DNA of 64,000 nt, from positions 1 through 64,000 of the forward strand of contig JARGNI010000014.1 in NCBI GenBank assembly GCA_029213195.1, given 5' to 3'. How positions within the stretch are numbered: position 1 is the first letter of the stretch; each line of letters begins with the position of its first letter. Positions 17,298 through 25,113 of this stretch are shown piece after piece. The DNA is from Verrucomicrobiales bacterium. GTDB lineage: Bacteria > Verrucomicrobiota > Verrucomicrobiia > Verrucomicrobiales > DEV007. The notes under the pieces are model-generated. The model was given only the letters and a program-made list of their open reading frames with translations. It searched no databases and had not been told where the DNA came from. A program made the position numbers and the translations under genes.

Positions 17298-18936
17298 CTA
17301 CTCAGCGGCAGCTCCGAGGAAGATCTCCGAAAGTCCGAGGTTCGTGAATTTGAAAATCATCCCTCCGTAGATGGATCCGACGAGATGAACGTCCTCATCG
17401 GGGAAAAATCCGTCGAGCTCCGTTTCCTCTGTCTTGTATCCGGCATACGCTTCGACGACCCGATCCCTGGGATCTCCCAAGGCGATCCCTCTCGCCGTCC
17501 TGCCGGAAAAAGGTGGTTTCACCGTGATCGAGAGAACGCTCTTCGCCCCCCCCGATTTCATCCGAGATCATATCCAGAGAAATACCTGCCTCCGGAAAAA
17601 TCCACGATTGCACGGCCTGACCGAAGGCTTCCCAGATTTCATCCTTCCCACGAAAGGCTTCCCCGTATCCCTGATCCTCCGCAATCGCAAGGACCTCCGC
17701 GCTGGTCATGTTGAAACGCAGTTCCCCGATCACCCCATCGATCATGATGTCGGCACCTCTCACCTCGATCGCCCGGATCACCGCCCGAGGAATCGCATTC
17801 TTCGCCATGAATTCCCCGTCCGGATAATCGCCCGCGAGGGAGGATGGATGCCCCAGTCGGAAAGAAGCCCCGGAGGTCGGTCGGGCAAAATCGGCATACT
17901 CGCGAGACTCGATCTCACTGAGATAGATGGCTCGGACGTCGCCGATTCGTTTCTCTGCCTCCGCCACGGTCATCCCCACGTGAACGCCTTCTTTGGTCAC
18001 AAAGGCATCACTCCAGACTTCGATCAACTGGATCACGGCCGAGTCGTCGATCGTAGAATCCGGATCCAGTTCGTCGGCGAAAAGACTCATCACTTCCTCC
18101 CCTTCTTCGATCACGCTGACGAGGGCGATCCCTTCCCCATCGGAACGACGCTGAAACTGCGCCGATGGCATGGCAGTTCGTGCTTCCCCAATCGTCACCC
18201 CGAGCGCGATCGGACCGACCGAGTCCGCAGTAATCGCACTGCGGCCGGAGCCTTGTCCCTCGGGAGTCGAAACCTCGCCCGGTAGCGATACCGTCTGAGG
18301 ACCAGCGAGGGCGAGGGTCATTTCTCCCTCGAAGAAGAACGCTTCCTCATTCTTGGGAACTTCCCCCGTGACTTCGAACAGAATCTCTTGAGCACCTGTC
18401 CACTTCTTGGGATAGAGCGAAAGATAAAAATCCGCGATCGACTCCTTTTCCTCCGGATAACGTTTCTCGATCTCCCGCAGAACGGTTCTTCGCATCCCCT
18501 TGGTCACCGAAATCGTGTCCGAAAAAGGATCCCAGGCATCCTCGGGGTCGACGAGATAAGAAACCGAAGCGTTGAGAAATCCGAAACGAGCCAGCTCGAT
18601 CACGAAAACGGCTCCACTGTCTTCTCGCCAACTGCAGAAGATCCCTCCCCGGTTTTTTCCTGGGAAGTAGGCGGAATCGAGAACCCCTAAAATCTCGTCT
18701 CGCTCGAGGTCGACGAGATAGTTCTCCACCGCGTCGAGGTTGAGAGTCGAGAGCTGATCACCCAGGTTTCCCTCTTCCAACTCGGTGTAGGGAACGCCCC
18801 AGCCCACGGCATACTTTCCATCCGGAGAGGTGGTTTCGTCCAGGACCAGGAACGGCCGAGCCAAACCGTGCAGGGGAATGGCAATCAACACGGAAAAGAC
18901 GATCCCGAGAAGGAAAGTGGAAAAAGGAGATTTCAT
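17298..18936 (-). CDS. Large secreted protein of unknown function, interrupted by a frameshift at a G8 tract
   Basis: Start is the ATG at 18936, giving MKSPFSTFLLGIVFSVLIAI, a signal peptide or anchor. The frame runs to a run of eight G (minus strand, 17553-17546); beyond it the same frame becomes an Arg-rich low-quality tail ending at 17395, while the +1 frame continues sensibly (VLSITVKPPFSG, RGIALGDPRDRVVEAY, LVGSIYGGMIFKFTNLG) to 17298. With seven G the product would be a continuous 545 aa. Internally VGPIALGVTIGEART, VHVGMTVAEAEKRIG and RGIALGDPRDRVVEAY are three related GxxxxxAxxxxG units, so the shifted part is clearly the true C-terminus. It may be a real inactivation, a slippage site, or a sequence error. 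Confidence 0.75.
17546..17553 (-). other. G8 homopolymer at the frameshift point
   Basis: Eight consecutive C on the plus strand (G8 on the coding strand) at exactly the position where coding sense jumps from one frame to the next. Removal of one G restores a continuous frame. Homopolymers of this length are hot spots for replication or transcription slippage and for sequencing error. Confidence 0.85.
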
Positions 18937-19009
18937 GATTTCAGGCTTGTTTTGAGAGGGTCGCACAATCGATACCAGTTGTCCCGGAAAGGACTGAAAC
19001 GGATTCGAT

Positions 19010-19495
19010 CTATTCCCCTTTCTCGATTCTTTTTCGCCTGAGAACTCGAAGCAGGCCAACGAAAAGCGAGCCGAGAAGCACCGTCCAGAAAAGGAAGATC
19101 CCCACCCATTCGGGCTCTGTCATTTCTCGGGTTTCCACACCCGTCAAATAGTGGGGAACAAATGGCAGGGCGAGAAGGAGACCGAAGGCAAGGAAGAGGA
19201 AAAACTGCGCAGTGAGAAAGAGAAGATACCGAATCAGGTAGAAATCAGTCCGAAAATAGGGAGTCGTCCTCGCCCAGAAGGGCATCACAACGAGACACAC
19301 CCACGGGAAGGCGAACATGTAGCCGATCAATCGCTGGTTTTCGAAAAGAAACGCAGTGCCCTTGGGGAGCGGTGGACCATCCCGGTTCTCCGCGGCAAAA
19401 ATGGCCCCTTGCTCGAAGCCGTATTGGAAAAGCAACCCGAGAGCAACGGAGAGAATCAAGGCGAAGCCCAACCCGATCAGCTGAAGAGTCTTCAC
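19010..19495 (-). CDS. Four-span integral membrane protein, unknown
   Basis: 161 aa from a GTG at 19495, 14 bases after the stop of the preceding gene; the frame extends upstream to 19834 but there it overlaps the TPR-like gene and has no coding character. Hydrophobic segments lie at about residues 6-25, 58-75, 85-108 and 130-150, with a short loop AAENRDGPPLPKGTAFLFENQR after the first and PFVPHYLTGVETREMTEPEW before the last. No family is recognised. By position it belongs to the long ExbB/ExbD gene run. Confidence 0.6.
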   Translation of the reverse strand: MKTLQLIGLGFALILSVALGLLFQYGFEQGAIFAAENRDGPPLPKGTAFLFENQRLIGYMFAFPWVCLVVMPFWARTTPYFRTDFYLIRYLLFLTAQFFLFLAFGLLLALPFVPHYLTGVETREMTEPEWVGIFLFWTVLLGSLFVGLLRVLRRKRIEKGE

Positions 19496-19509
19496 AACCC
19501 GGGAGGCTT

Positions 19510-19968
19510 TCAACGTTGGGTCTTGAGATCGACCAGGTCGGCTTCCAGCATGGATCGTTCTTCTTCGCTTTCGACCAATGCCAGAAGTTGCGTCGCCTTT
19601 TTCAGATGCTCGTCCCGCTCCCGGGTATTCCCGGCCGATTGGGCGGCACGAGCAGCCGCTTCGAAGGCATAGCCAAGATAGAAGGGCGCCAGGTCTTCCG
19701 TCTCGGAAAGCTCGATGCAGGCACTCGCATATTGCATTGCCTCTTCGCCCTTTTCGAGGACGGCATAAACTCGCGCCAGGGCCCACAATCCAATCGACAG
19801 GTTCTGCGGCTGGCAATCCTCTCGCTGCTTCCAATGATACAACGAGGCATGGGCGGCATCCCGCATCAGGAGCGACTCTTCTTCCGATCTCTGGGGAATC
19901 TCGAGGAGACGCCAGACCTCATTAAAACAGTGAGCGGAGAAATACTGGTGCGATTCCGATTCTGTCAT
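19510..19968 (-). CDS. TPR-like helical protein
   Basis: 152 aa, no signal peptide, so probably cytosolic. It reads as paired helices with TPR-like spacing: AAHASLYHWKQ, LSIGLWALARVYAVLEKGEEAMQYASACIEL, PFYLGYAFEAAARAAQSAGNTRERDEHLKKA. The AHASLYHW...ARVYAVL...A..YA..C.EL arrangement is shared with a widespread group of bacterial conserved hypothetical proteins, recognised only by eye. It lies 45 bases after the 515-aa TPR gene. Confidence 0.65.
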   Translation of the reverse strand: MTESESHQYFSAHCFNEVWRLLEIPQRSEEESLLMRDAAHASLYHWKQREDCQPQNLSIGLWALARVYAVLEKGEEAMQYASACIELSETEDLAPFYLGYAFEAAARAAQSAGNTRERDEHLKKATQLLALVESEEERSMLEADLVDLKTQR

Positions 19969-20013
19969 GGATTGAGCCTGTCACACCACCGCCCAGACTG
20001 AAAAGAGAAATAC

Positions 20014-21561
20014 TTACTCGTCTTTTCCACCACCGAAGGTCGCAGTGATCTGATACTTCGACTGGAGGTGAGCATGGGCTCGACTCGCCTCAGAACTCTT
20101 GGGGTAAGAGCGACAGGTCAACTGGAACGCTTTGATCGCGTTCTCCCTCTGCCCCGCCTCCTCGTAAGTATACCCAATCGAAAGGGTCGCGCCCGGGGCA
20201 TGAGGCTCGGAAGACTTGCTTTGAGAATAGAGGCTGAGGGCCTCATCCCACTGCTTGAGCCGCCGGTGGCACCTCGCCATCCGGAGGTAGTTGTCCGGAA
20301 ATTTATCGATCTGGCGATAGGTCTGGATGGCCTCCTTCCAGGCGCCCTTCCGCTCGAAGCAATCTCCGATCACCCAGAGGTAATCATTGACCCGATCCGG
20401 ATCCTCCTCGATGAGCTCCCGATACAGCTCAATCGCCTCGTCGAACTTGCTCTCTTCGCGATACATCCCAGCGATGGCACTCTTGGCCGCAACCTGGTTT
20501 TCGTAGCGACGGTAGGTTGCTCTCGCCTTCTCCCGCTCCCCAATCCCCCGATAAAAAGAAGCGATCTGTCCCAGCAATCCATCACTGACGCCGAGCATCT
20601 TCTCGATCCGTTCGTAGGTGGCGAGGACATCGGTCTTTCTTCCCGCAGCACCGTGCAGTTCGGCGATGCGATTCAAGGCCGTGCGCGCTCGCGACTGATT
20701 CCCTTCCTCGGTGAGATCGTCCGGGATCGTCGCTTCGAACCGAGCGAGCAACTTGGCCAGCATCTGGTCCCCGGCAGCCCGGGTTTCATCTTGAGAACGG
20801 AGATGACCGACCGCAGAGCGCCCATATTCAAACAGCTTCTCATCGAGTCCACCCCCCTCGTAACTCGTCTCCAATGCCTCGATTCCTCCGTCCCAGTCGC
20901 CACGACGCAGCAACCGGCTTCCCAAGTCGCGAGAAGCGGCCCGGCAGATTTCTTCGACCCCCTTGATTCGTTCGGTATCGAAGGTCAGCTCTCCAAGAAT
21001 GCGGAGAACCTCGTCCCAGTCCTGCTTCGTTTTTGCCATCTCGAGGATCTGATTTCGAGCCCGCACCTGGAGTTCCACATCGTCGACGCTTTCGATCATT
21101 TTCTGAAAAGCCACCCTCGCCTTTTCTACTTCCCCCATATCCTGGTAGGAACGCGCGATGAGATAGCTTGCCGTTTTCGCTTCCTGCGAGTCCGGCCAGT
21201 AATCGATCACGGACTGGAAACCCTCTCGGATCGCAGTGTTCACCTTGCGGAGCCTGAGCAGGCAATGACTCCACATGAGCTGGGAATAGGCCGCCGCACT
21301 GCTGCTCTCGTAGAGGGAGAGGAACTTCTCATACTCATCGAGTGCGATCTTGTATTCCCCCTCGAGATAATGCTTTTCGGCGACCTTGAGCTGATAACGT
21401 TCGACCTCTCGCATCTCGCGAAACGACTCGATCGGGATTTGCTCGAGAGGAGAAAGACGATTCGCCGCGTCGACCCCAAACGCCGCAAACAGGATTCCTG
21501 CACAAACCAGGCTCCCCCATTTTCCATCGATCCACTTCCTTCTGAAACTATTCGTTCCCAT
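20014..21561 (-). CDS. Exported TPR-repeat protein
   Basis: 515 aa. A signal segment (residues 15-33, LVCAGILFAAFGVDAA) is followed by TPR-type helix pairs through to the end: KVAEKHYLEGEYKIALDEYEKFLSLY, ASYLIARSYQDMGEVEKARVAFQKM, YRGIGEREKARATYRRYE, ECF-like RKGAWKEAIQTYRQI and IGYTYEEAGQRENAIKAFQLTC. These are scaffolds for protein-protein contact, and a periplasmic place is likely. Its start overlaps the end of the DUF4159 gene by 14 bases, implying translational coupling and a shared function with the ExbB/ExbD group. Confidence 0.88.
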   Translation of the reverse strand: MGTNSFRRKWIDGKWGSLVCAGILFAAFGVDAANRLSPLEQIPIESFREMREVERYQLKVAEKHYLEGEYKIALDEYEKFLSLYESSSAAAYSQLMWSHCLLRLRKVNTAIREGFQSVIDYWPDSQEAKTASYLIARSYQDMGEVEKARVAFQKMIESVDDVELQVRARNQILEMAKTKQDWDEVLRILGELTFDTERIKGVEEICRAASRDLGSRLLRRGDWDGGIEALETSYEGGGLDEKLFEYGRSAVGHLRSQDETRAAGDQMLAKLLARFEATIPDDLTEEGNQSRARTALNRIAELHGAAGRKTDVLATYERIEKMLGVSDGLLGQIASFYRGIGEREKARATYRRYENQVAAKSAIAGMYREESKFDEAIELYRELIEEDPDRVNDYLWVIGDCFERKGAWKEAIQTYRQIDKFPDNYLRMARCHRRLKQWDEALSLYSQSKSSEPHAPGATLSIGYTYEEAGQRENAIKAFQLTCRSYPKSSEASRAHAHLQSKYQITATFGGGKDE

Positions 21562-22987
21562 CTGCCTTTTGATTCTGATTCAGGCTGTCCAGCCACCGAT
21601 TGTATTCCACGTGAGAATAGAAAATAACATTGGTTCCCAACTGGTAGCAATACTCCCAGATTTCGCGTCTCACCTTCGCATGATCGTCTGCCCAGGCATC
21701 CCCAATATCTCCCGGATGATAGTAGGCGACGAGCCTCCCGTCGACGACCCATCCCCAGGCATCTTTCCCGCCATGCGGAGCCACATAGGGTAGGAAGGGA
21801 ATCGGATAAGGCGTGGTGTGGATCGGGTGATCGAGCGGAACCTTGATCGGTTTGACCTGGGGGAGAACCTTCTGCATCACCGCAAAAAATTGCTGCCCCC
21901 AGCCGGCACTGCCACCGTTATCGGCAAAAAGCATTCCGTGCTTGTCGGTGAGATATTCGCGCAGAACTTCGACCTCGGAATTGGATACCTCGAGATTGCG
22001 TTGCCCTGTCACATAAAGAAAAGGAGGGCTTTTCCCGATCGGGAAATTCTTTAGCTGGCTGATCCGTCGCGACTCCGGTTGCTCCGCGACCTTGTGGCCC
22101 GTTCGGATGCCATACTCGAGGAGCATATTCAGATCCGAACTCCCCGAGAAATCCTGATCCCAATCTCCTCCCTGGTATTCGAGTCGGATGAACCGGACCT
22201 TCCCTCGTTGCGTCCCCCCGGCAAACCCGGAGCCCTTCCCTTCGCCGAATCCGACCTGGTAGGCATGCTTGGTGAGCTCCTGGAACTGGAGCTTGATGTC
22301 CTCGATGGGAGGCGGATTGAAAACGATGGAACTGAAGGGGTTGATGACCAGCTTCTTCTTGATGACCTTCTGAATCTTCACCTTCTGCAGCTGAGCCTGT
22401 TCGCCTCCTCCCGCAGGCATCTCGTATATCTCCCGGCATCCGGGGAGATGGGATAGGATGAGGACGAGAAGGAAGAAGAGGAGAGTGTAGAGCAGAAAGG
22501 TCCAGAGCGACTGATCGAGCTTCTGGGATCGCTTGCGCAGATACCAGGCCTCCAGGTTGCAGAGATTCCAGACACGTTCTCCACTGCCACGACCTCCTCC
22601 GGAGGCAGCAACGGCATACTCTCGAGATTGTTTTTCAACCCACCACACCGTGACACAAAGGCCCGCGAAAAAGAGAATCGACATTCCCAACAAAGTGAAA
22701 AACCGGGCCGCTCCGCTCCAACCCATCTCGCTGGCCGCAAAGACGAGCCACTGCCAGCTCAACACAAAGACGGGGGCGAGGGACCATCGTTGATCCACCT
22801 TTCGACGATTCTGCTTTCGCCGCCGCAGATACCATCCCCAGCCCAGGGCTGTGGCCACGGTGAATCCAATCACGTGAAACCACGATGGCAGCAGATACCA
22901 GGCCGACCAGTCGCACCAGAGAAGGACCCAGACCCCCACGAAGATGAGGTAGGGTCGATTCTCGGGTTGTTTCCAGAAAGAACTCAT
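21548..22987 (-). CDS. Membrane protein with C-terminal DUF4159 domain
   Basis: 479 aa. Four hydrophobic segments lie at about residues 14-50, 70-110 and 163-180, then a Lys-rich connector (KVKIQKVIKKKLVINP), a Gly-rich stretch GFGEGKGSGFAGG, and a DUF4159 domain from about 270 to the end: VRFIRLEYQGGDWDQD, SDLNMLLEYG, FLYVTGQRNLEVS, EVLREYLTDKHGMLFADNG and the final LGTNVIFYSHVEYNRWL. DUF4159 is a class I glutamine amidotransferase-like fold that lacks proven activity and is often linked to MoxR/Bat-type or ExbD-type loci. The domain probably faces the periplasm. It is between the single-span protein and the 515-aa TPR protein. Confidence 0.85.
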   Translation of the reverse strand: MSSFWKQPENRPYLIFVGVWVLLWCDWSAWYLLPSWFHVIGFTVATALGWGWYLRRRKQNRRKVDQRWSLAPVFVLSWQWLVFAASEMGWSGAARFFTLLGMSILFFAGLCVTVWWVEKQSREYAVAASGGGRGSGERVWNLCNLEAWYLRKRSQKLDQSLWTFLLYTLLFFLLVLILSHLPGCREIYEMPAGGGEQAQLQKVKIQKVIKKKLVINPFSSIVFNPPPIEDIKLQFQELTKHAYQVGFGEGKGSGFAGGTQRGKVRFIRLEYQGGDWDQDFSGSSDLNMLLEYGIRTGHKVAEQPESRRISQLKNFPIGKSPPFLYVTGQRNLEVSNSEVEVLREYLTDKHGMLFADNGGSAGWGQQFFAVMQKVLPQVKPIKVPLDHPIHTTPYPIPFLPYVAPHGGKDAWGWVVDGRLVAYYHPGDIGDAWADDHAKVRREIWEYCYQLGTNVIFYSHVEYNRWLDSLNQNQKADGNE

Positions 22988-23002
22988 CTCAGGTGAGGGA
23001 AA

Positions 23003-23512
23003 TCACTCCAGTCCCTCGAGCAAGTCGTCGACACTCCCGTCCAATGGATTCACGTTTGCGGGAGCTTCCTTCGTTTCTCCGACTCCAAGCTGATCGGCAA
23101 TCGCCTCCGGATTGCCCAGGTCGATATCTGGTCCTTTCGGTGTTGCCTCTGCTCCCGCTGGCGTTCCTTCTTCGGAAGGGGTTTTGCCCACTTCTTCCGT
23201 TTCTTCGGCAGCAGGTTCGGAAACGGTTTCCGCAACGGCGGCCTCTCCGGAGTCGCCGCGAATCAGGCTGACGGTCCACGGGATGACCGTGAAGACGAAA
23301 ATGAAAACCGCGACCCCGATCGCAGCCTGGACGAAACTCCGAATCAAGTTGCTGTTCGCAACCGCACCGAGCACCTCCACGGGGGATTTGCCTCGCATCT
23401 TCGCGAGCCAGCCCGTGAGTTCTTGCGCTGCTGCAGAACCGTTGGCTTTGAGTTTGCGAAAGTCCTGGGCCGGACTCGCGAGGGGGGATTGATCAGGATC
23501 GGAGGCACTCAT
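23003..23512 (-). CDS. Single-span membrane protein with acidic disordered tail
   Basis: 169 aa. Residues 1-60 are polar and helical (ELTGWLAKMRGKSPVEVLGA), residues about 64-86 are one membrane span (AIGVAVFIFVFTVIPWTV), and the remainder is a Glu/Ala/Pro-rich low-complexity tail ending VDDLLEGLE. The start overlaps the stop of the second exbD by 4 bases (ATGA). A cytosolic head, single span and long periplasmic disordered tail is the topology of TonB/TolA-type energy transducers, but no TonB C-terminal domain is visible; an adaptor role is only a guess. Confidence 0.7.
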   Translation of the reverse strand: MSASDPDQSPLASPAQDFRKLKANGSAAAQELTGWLAKMRGKSPVEVLGAVANSNLIRSFVQAAIGVAVFIFVFTVIPWTVSLIRGDSGEAAVAETVSEPAAEETEEVGKTPSEEGTPAGAEATPKGPDIDLGNPEAIADQLGVGETKEAPANVNPLDGSVDDLLEGLE

Positions 23513-23937
23513 GGAGAGGGAGTAGAAGTCACAGGTTCGTCTTCGCGATTCAGGACATGGAGAAGATCTCCTCCACTCATACTGATCGCTTCGATGGCAG
23601 GTTGAAAAAGCGAAGCGGGGGTCTCCCGGTCCGCTTTGAGAAAGACACGTCGTTTTCCAGGTTCAGTATCGCCGAGGAGGGCTTCAAGTTGCCCGGGGAG
23701 AGCATCCATCGTCGTGGTTTTGCCGTTGAGATACAGTTTCTGATCGGCATCGATGACGACACTGGCAAGTGCCGCGCCACTCGGCTCGACTTCTTCGACC
23801 TGTGCCGGCTCCCACTGGAGATGACTGTCATCCACGGCCCGCGCGAGAATGACAAAAAAGATGAGAAGAAGAAAGGCGATGTCCCCCATCGCCGTCGAAG
23901 GGACATCTGCCGCAAACTTCTTCCGCGGAATCCTCAT
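23509..23937 (-). CDS. exbD: ExbD/TolR family protein, second copy
   Basis: 142 aa. It has the family form: short basic cytosolic N-terminus (MRIPRKKF), one span at about residues 17-34 with the ion-path aspartate Asp19 in GDIAFLLLIFFVILA, and a periplasmic domain containing VVIDADQKLYLNGK and RRVFLKADRETPASLFQPAIEAI. ExbD/TolR assembles with ExbB/TolQ as a proton-driven motor in the inner membrane. The gene overlaps the upstream exbD by 4 bases and the downstream single-span gene by 4 bases. A Ser/Thr/Pro tail follows the domain. Confidence 0.93.
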   Translation of the reverse strand: MRIPRKKFAADVPSTAMGDIAFLLLIFFVILARAVDDSHLQWEPAQVEEVEPSGAALASVVIDADQKLYLNGKTTTMDALPGQLEALLGDTEPGKRRVFLKADRETPASLFQPAIEAISMSGGDLLHVLNREDEPVTSTPSP

Positions 23938-24356
23938 TCGACGACGTTTACTTCCTCCTGCTCCATCTGGATAGTCACGATCCCTCCAACACTCTCAATC
24001 GCCATGGTCGTAGCGATCCACCGCTGGTAGGTCGTCTCCGCAGCACTCTTGACGATGACGACTCGATCCGACTCGGATTCCTTTCCTGCGAGAAGTTGCG
24101 AGAGTCGGGCTTCGAGCTTCTCAAACGGCAGGAGCTCCCCATTGAGAAGGAGCGTTTTCTCGGTCAGGGACAACTCGATATTCTGACTCTGATCTTCTTT
24201 TTGAGGCGTTTCCTCACTCCGTGGAATGTCCTGGGGGCGACCCGTATCCGGTTGCACTGAAGCACACACAAGAAAGAAGACGATGAGAATGAAAGCGATA
24301 TCCGGAGCCGCCGTTGCCGGCGGTTCCACGAGGAGCTCTCTTCGTTGGAGATTCAT
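23934..24356 (-). CDS. exbD: ExbD/TolR family protein, first copy
   Basis: 140 aa. Basic N-terminus, one span at about residues 18-34 with the conserved Asp19 (PDIAFILIVFFLV), an acidic linker (about 40-60), then the periplasmic domain with IELSLTEKTLLLNGELLPFEKLEARL and RVVIVKSAAETTYQRWIATTMAIESVG. It differs enough from the next gene that the two are old paralogues, not a recent duplication. It follows exbB by 28 bases. Two different ExbD/TolR proteins with one ExbB/TolQ is a recurring motor arrangement. Confidence 0.92.
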   Translation of the reverse strand: MNLQRRELLVEPPATAAPDIAFILIVFFLVCASVQPDTGRPQDIPRSEETPQKEDQSQNIELSLTEKTLLLNGELLPFEKLEARLSQLLAGKESESDRVVIVKSAAETTYQRWIATTMAIESVGGIVTIQMEQEEVNVVE

Positions 24357-24384
24357 CGTCGTATCGAGTCAAGGAAGCGTTCTT

Positions 24385-25080
24385 CTAGCGCTTGTTCAGG
24401 GTGAGTTGCAGCGAGACGGCTTCGATCAGTTCGGCCGAGGACTGCTCCACCTCGAGAACGAAGCTGTTAATCACGCTCATGAAATAGTTGAATGCCATGT
24501 AGGCCGGGATCCCCACGATGAGCCCGAAGCACGTGGTGAGCAGAGCCGTCTGAATACCCGAAGCCGCTGCCTCGACGATGTTCACTTTTCCCATCGTCTC
24601 GACGATGTTGGCGAAGGAGACAATCATTCCCTGGACCGTCCCTAGGAATCCCAGCATCGGAGCAACGCTGGAAACAGTGGCCAAAAGCGGAAGATGACGC
24701 TCGAGAGCAGCGACGACATGCACCCCGTAAGCCTCCATACTCTTGGTGACCTGCTCCTCGATCCTCTGGGGCTCGTAGCCCAATTCGTCGAGGACAAGAT
24801 ACTTTCTCAATCCGTTTCCGAGAACTGCAGCGACCGGCCCCCTGGCATTGTCACAAGTTTCGATCGCATCATCGATCTGACCTTCGGCAAGATCGGCGAG
24901 AACTTCCTCGCGGAGACGGTCGGCCCGAGTATCGAGAATCTTGAGGCTGCGCCATCGTTCGATGATCACGCCCACCGCGAGAATTCCCAGGAAGAGGATC
25001 GGCCACATGAAAATGCCACCCTGGAGGAGAAGCCCGAGGGCTCCGGATTCAAGAAAGCTCGCAGAAAGTAGGGGAGTCAT
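24385..25080 (-). CDS. exbB: MotA/TolQ/ExbB proton channel family protein
   Basis: 231 aa. Three spans: about residues 18-40, 132-158 and 175-203. The long cytosolic loop after the first span (about 45-130) is typical. APMLGFLGTVQGMIVSF and GIQTALLTTCFGLIVGIPAYMAFNYF are the conserved pore helices, with the threonines of GTV and TALLTT that pair with the ExbD aspartate. It forms the stator pentamer of a proton-motive-force-driven machine. It stands 33 bases after the 2465-aa protein gene and leads directly into the two exbD genes. Confidence 0.95.
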   Translation of the reverse strand: MTPLLSASFLESGALGLLLQGGIFMWPILFLGILAVGVIIERWRSLKILDTRADRLREEVLADLAEGQIDDAIETCDNARGPVAAVLGNGLRKYLVLDELGYEPQRIEEQVTKSMEAYGVHVVAALERHLPLLATVSSVAPMLGFLGTVQGMIVSFANIVETMGKVNIVEAAASGIQTALLTTCFGLIVGIPAYMAFNYFMSVINSFVLEVEQSSAELIEAVSLQLTLNKR

Positions 25081-25113
25081 AGAAGGATCAGTCGTGACGG
25101 GAGAAGTGGCTGG

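Noticed and set aside
19496-19834. N-terminal extension of the four-span membrane protein
   Set aside because: The extra 113 residues lie in another frame over the TPR-like gene and are Arg/Gly/Cys-rich without sense; the GTG at 19495 fits a start just after the upstream stop.
20068-21627. A 519-codon plus-strand open frame
   Set aside because: Antisense to the TPR515 gene; no coding features of its own.
21548-25080. Possible BatABCD/MoxR aerotolerance locus because of DUF4159
   Set aside because: No MoxR ATPase, DUF58 or vWA-Bat proteins are present; the neighbours are ExbB and ExbD.
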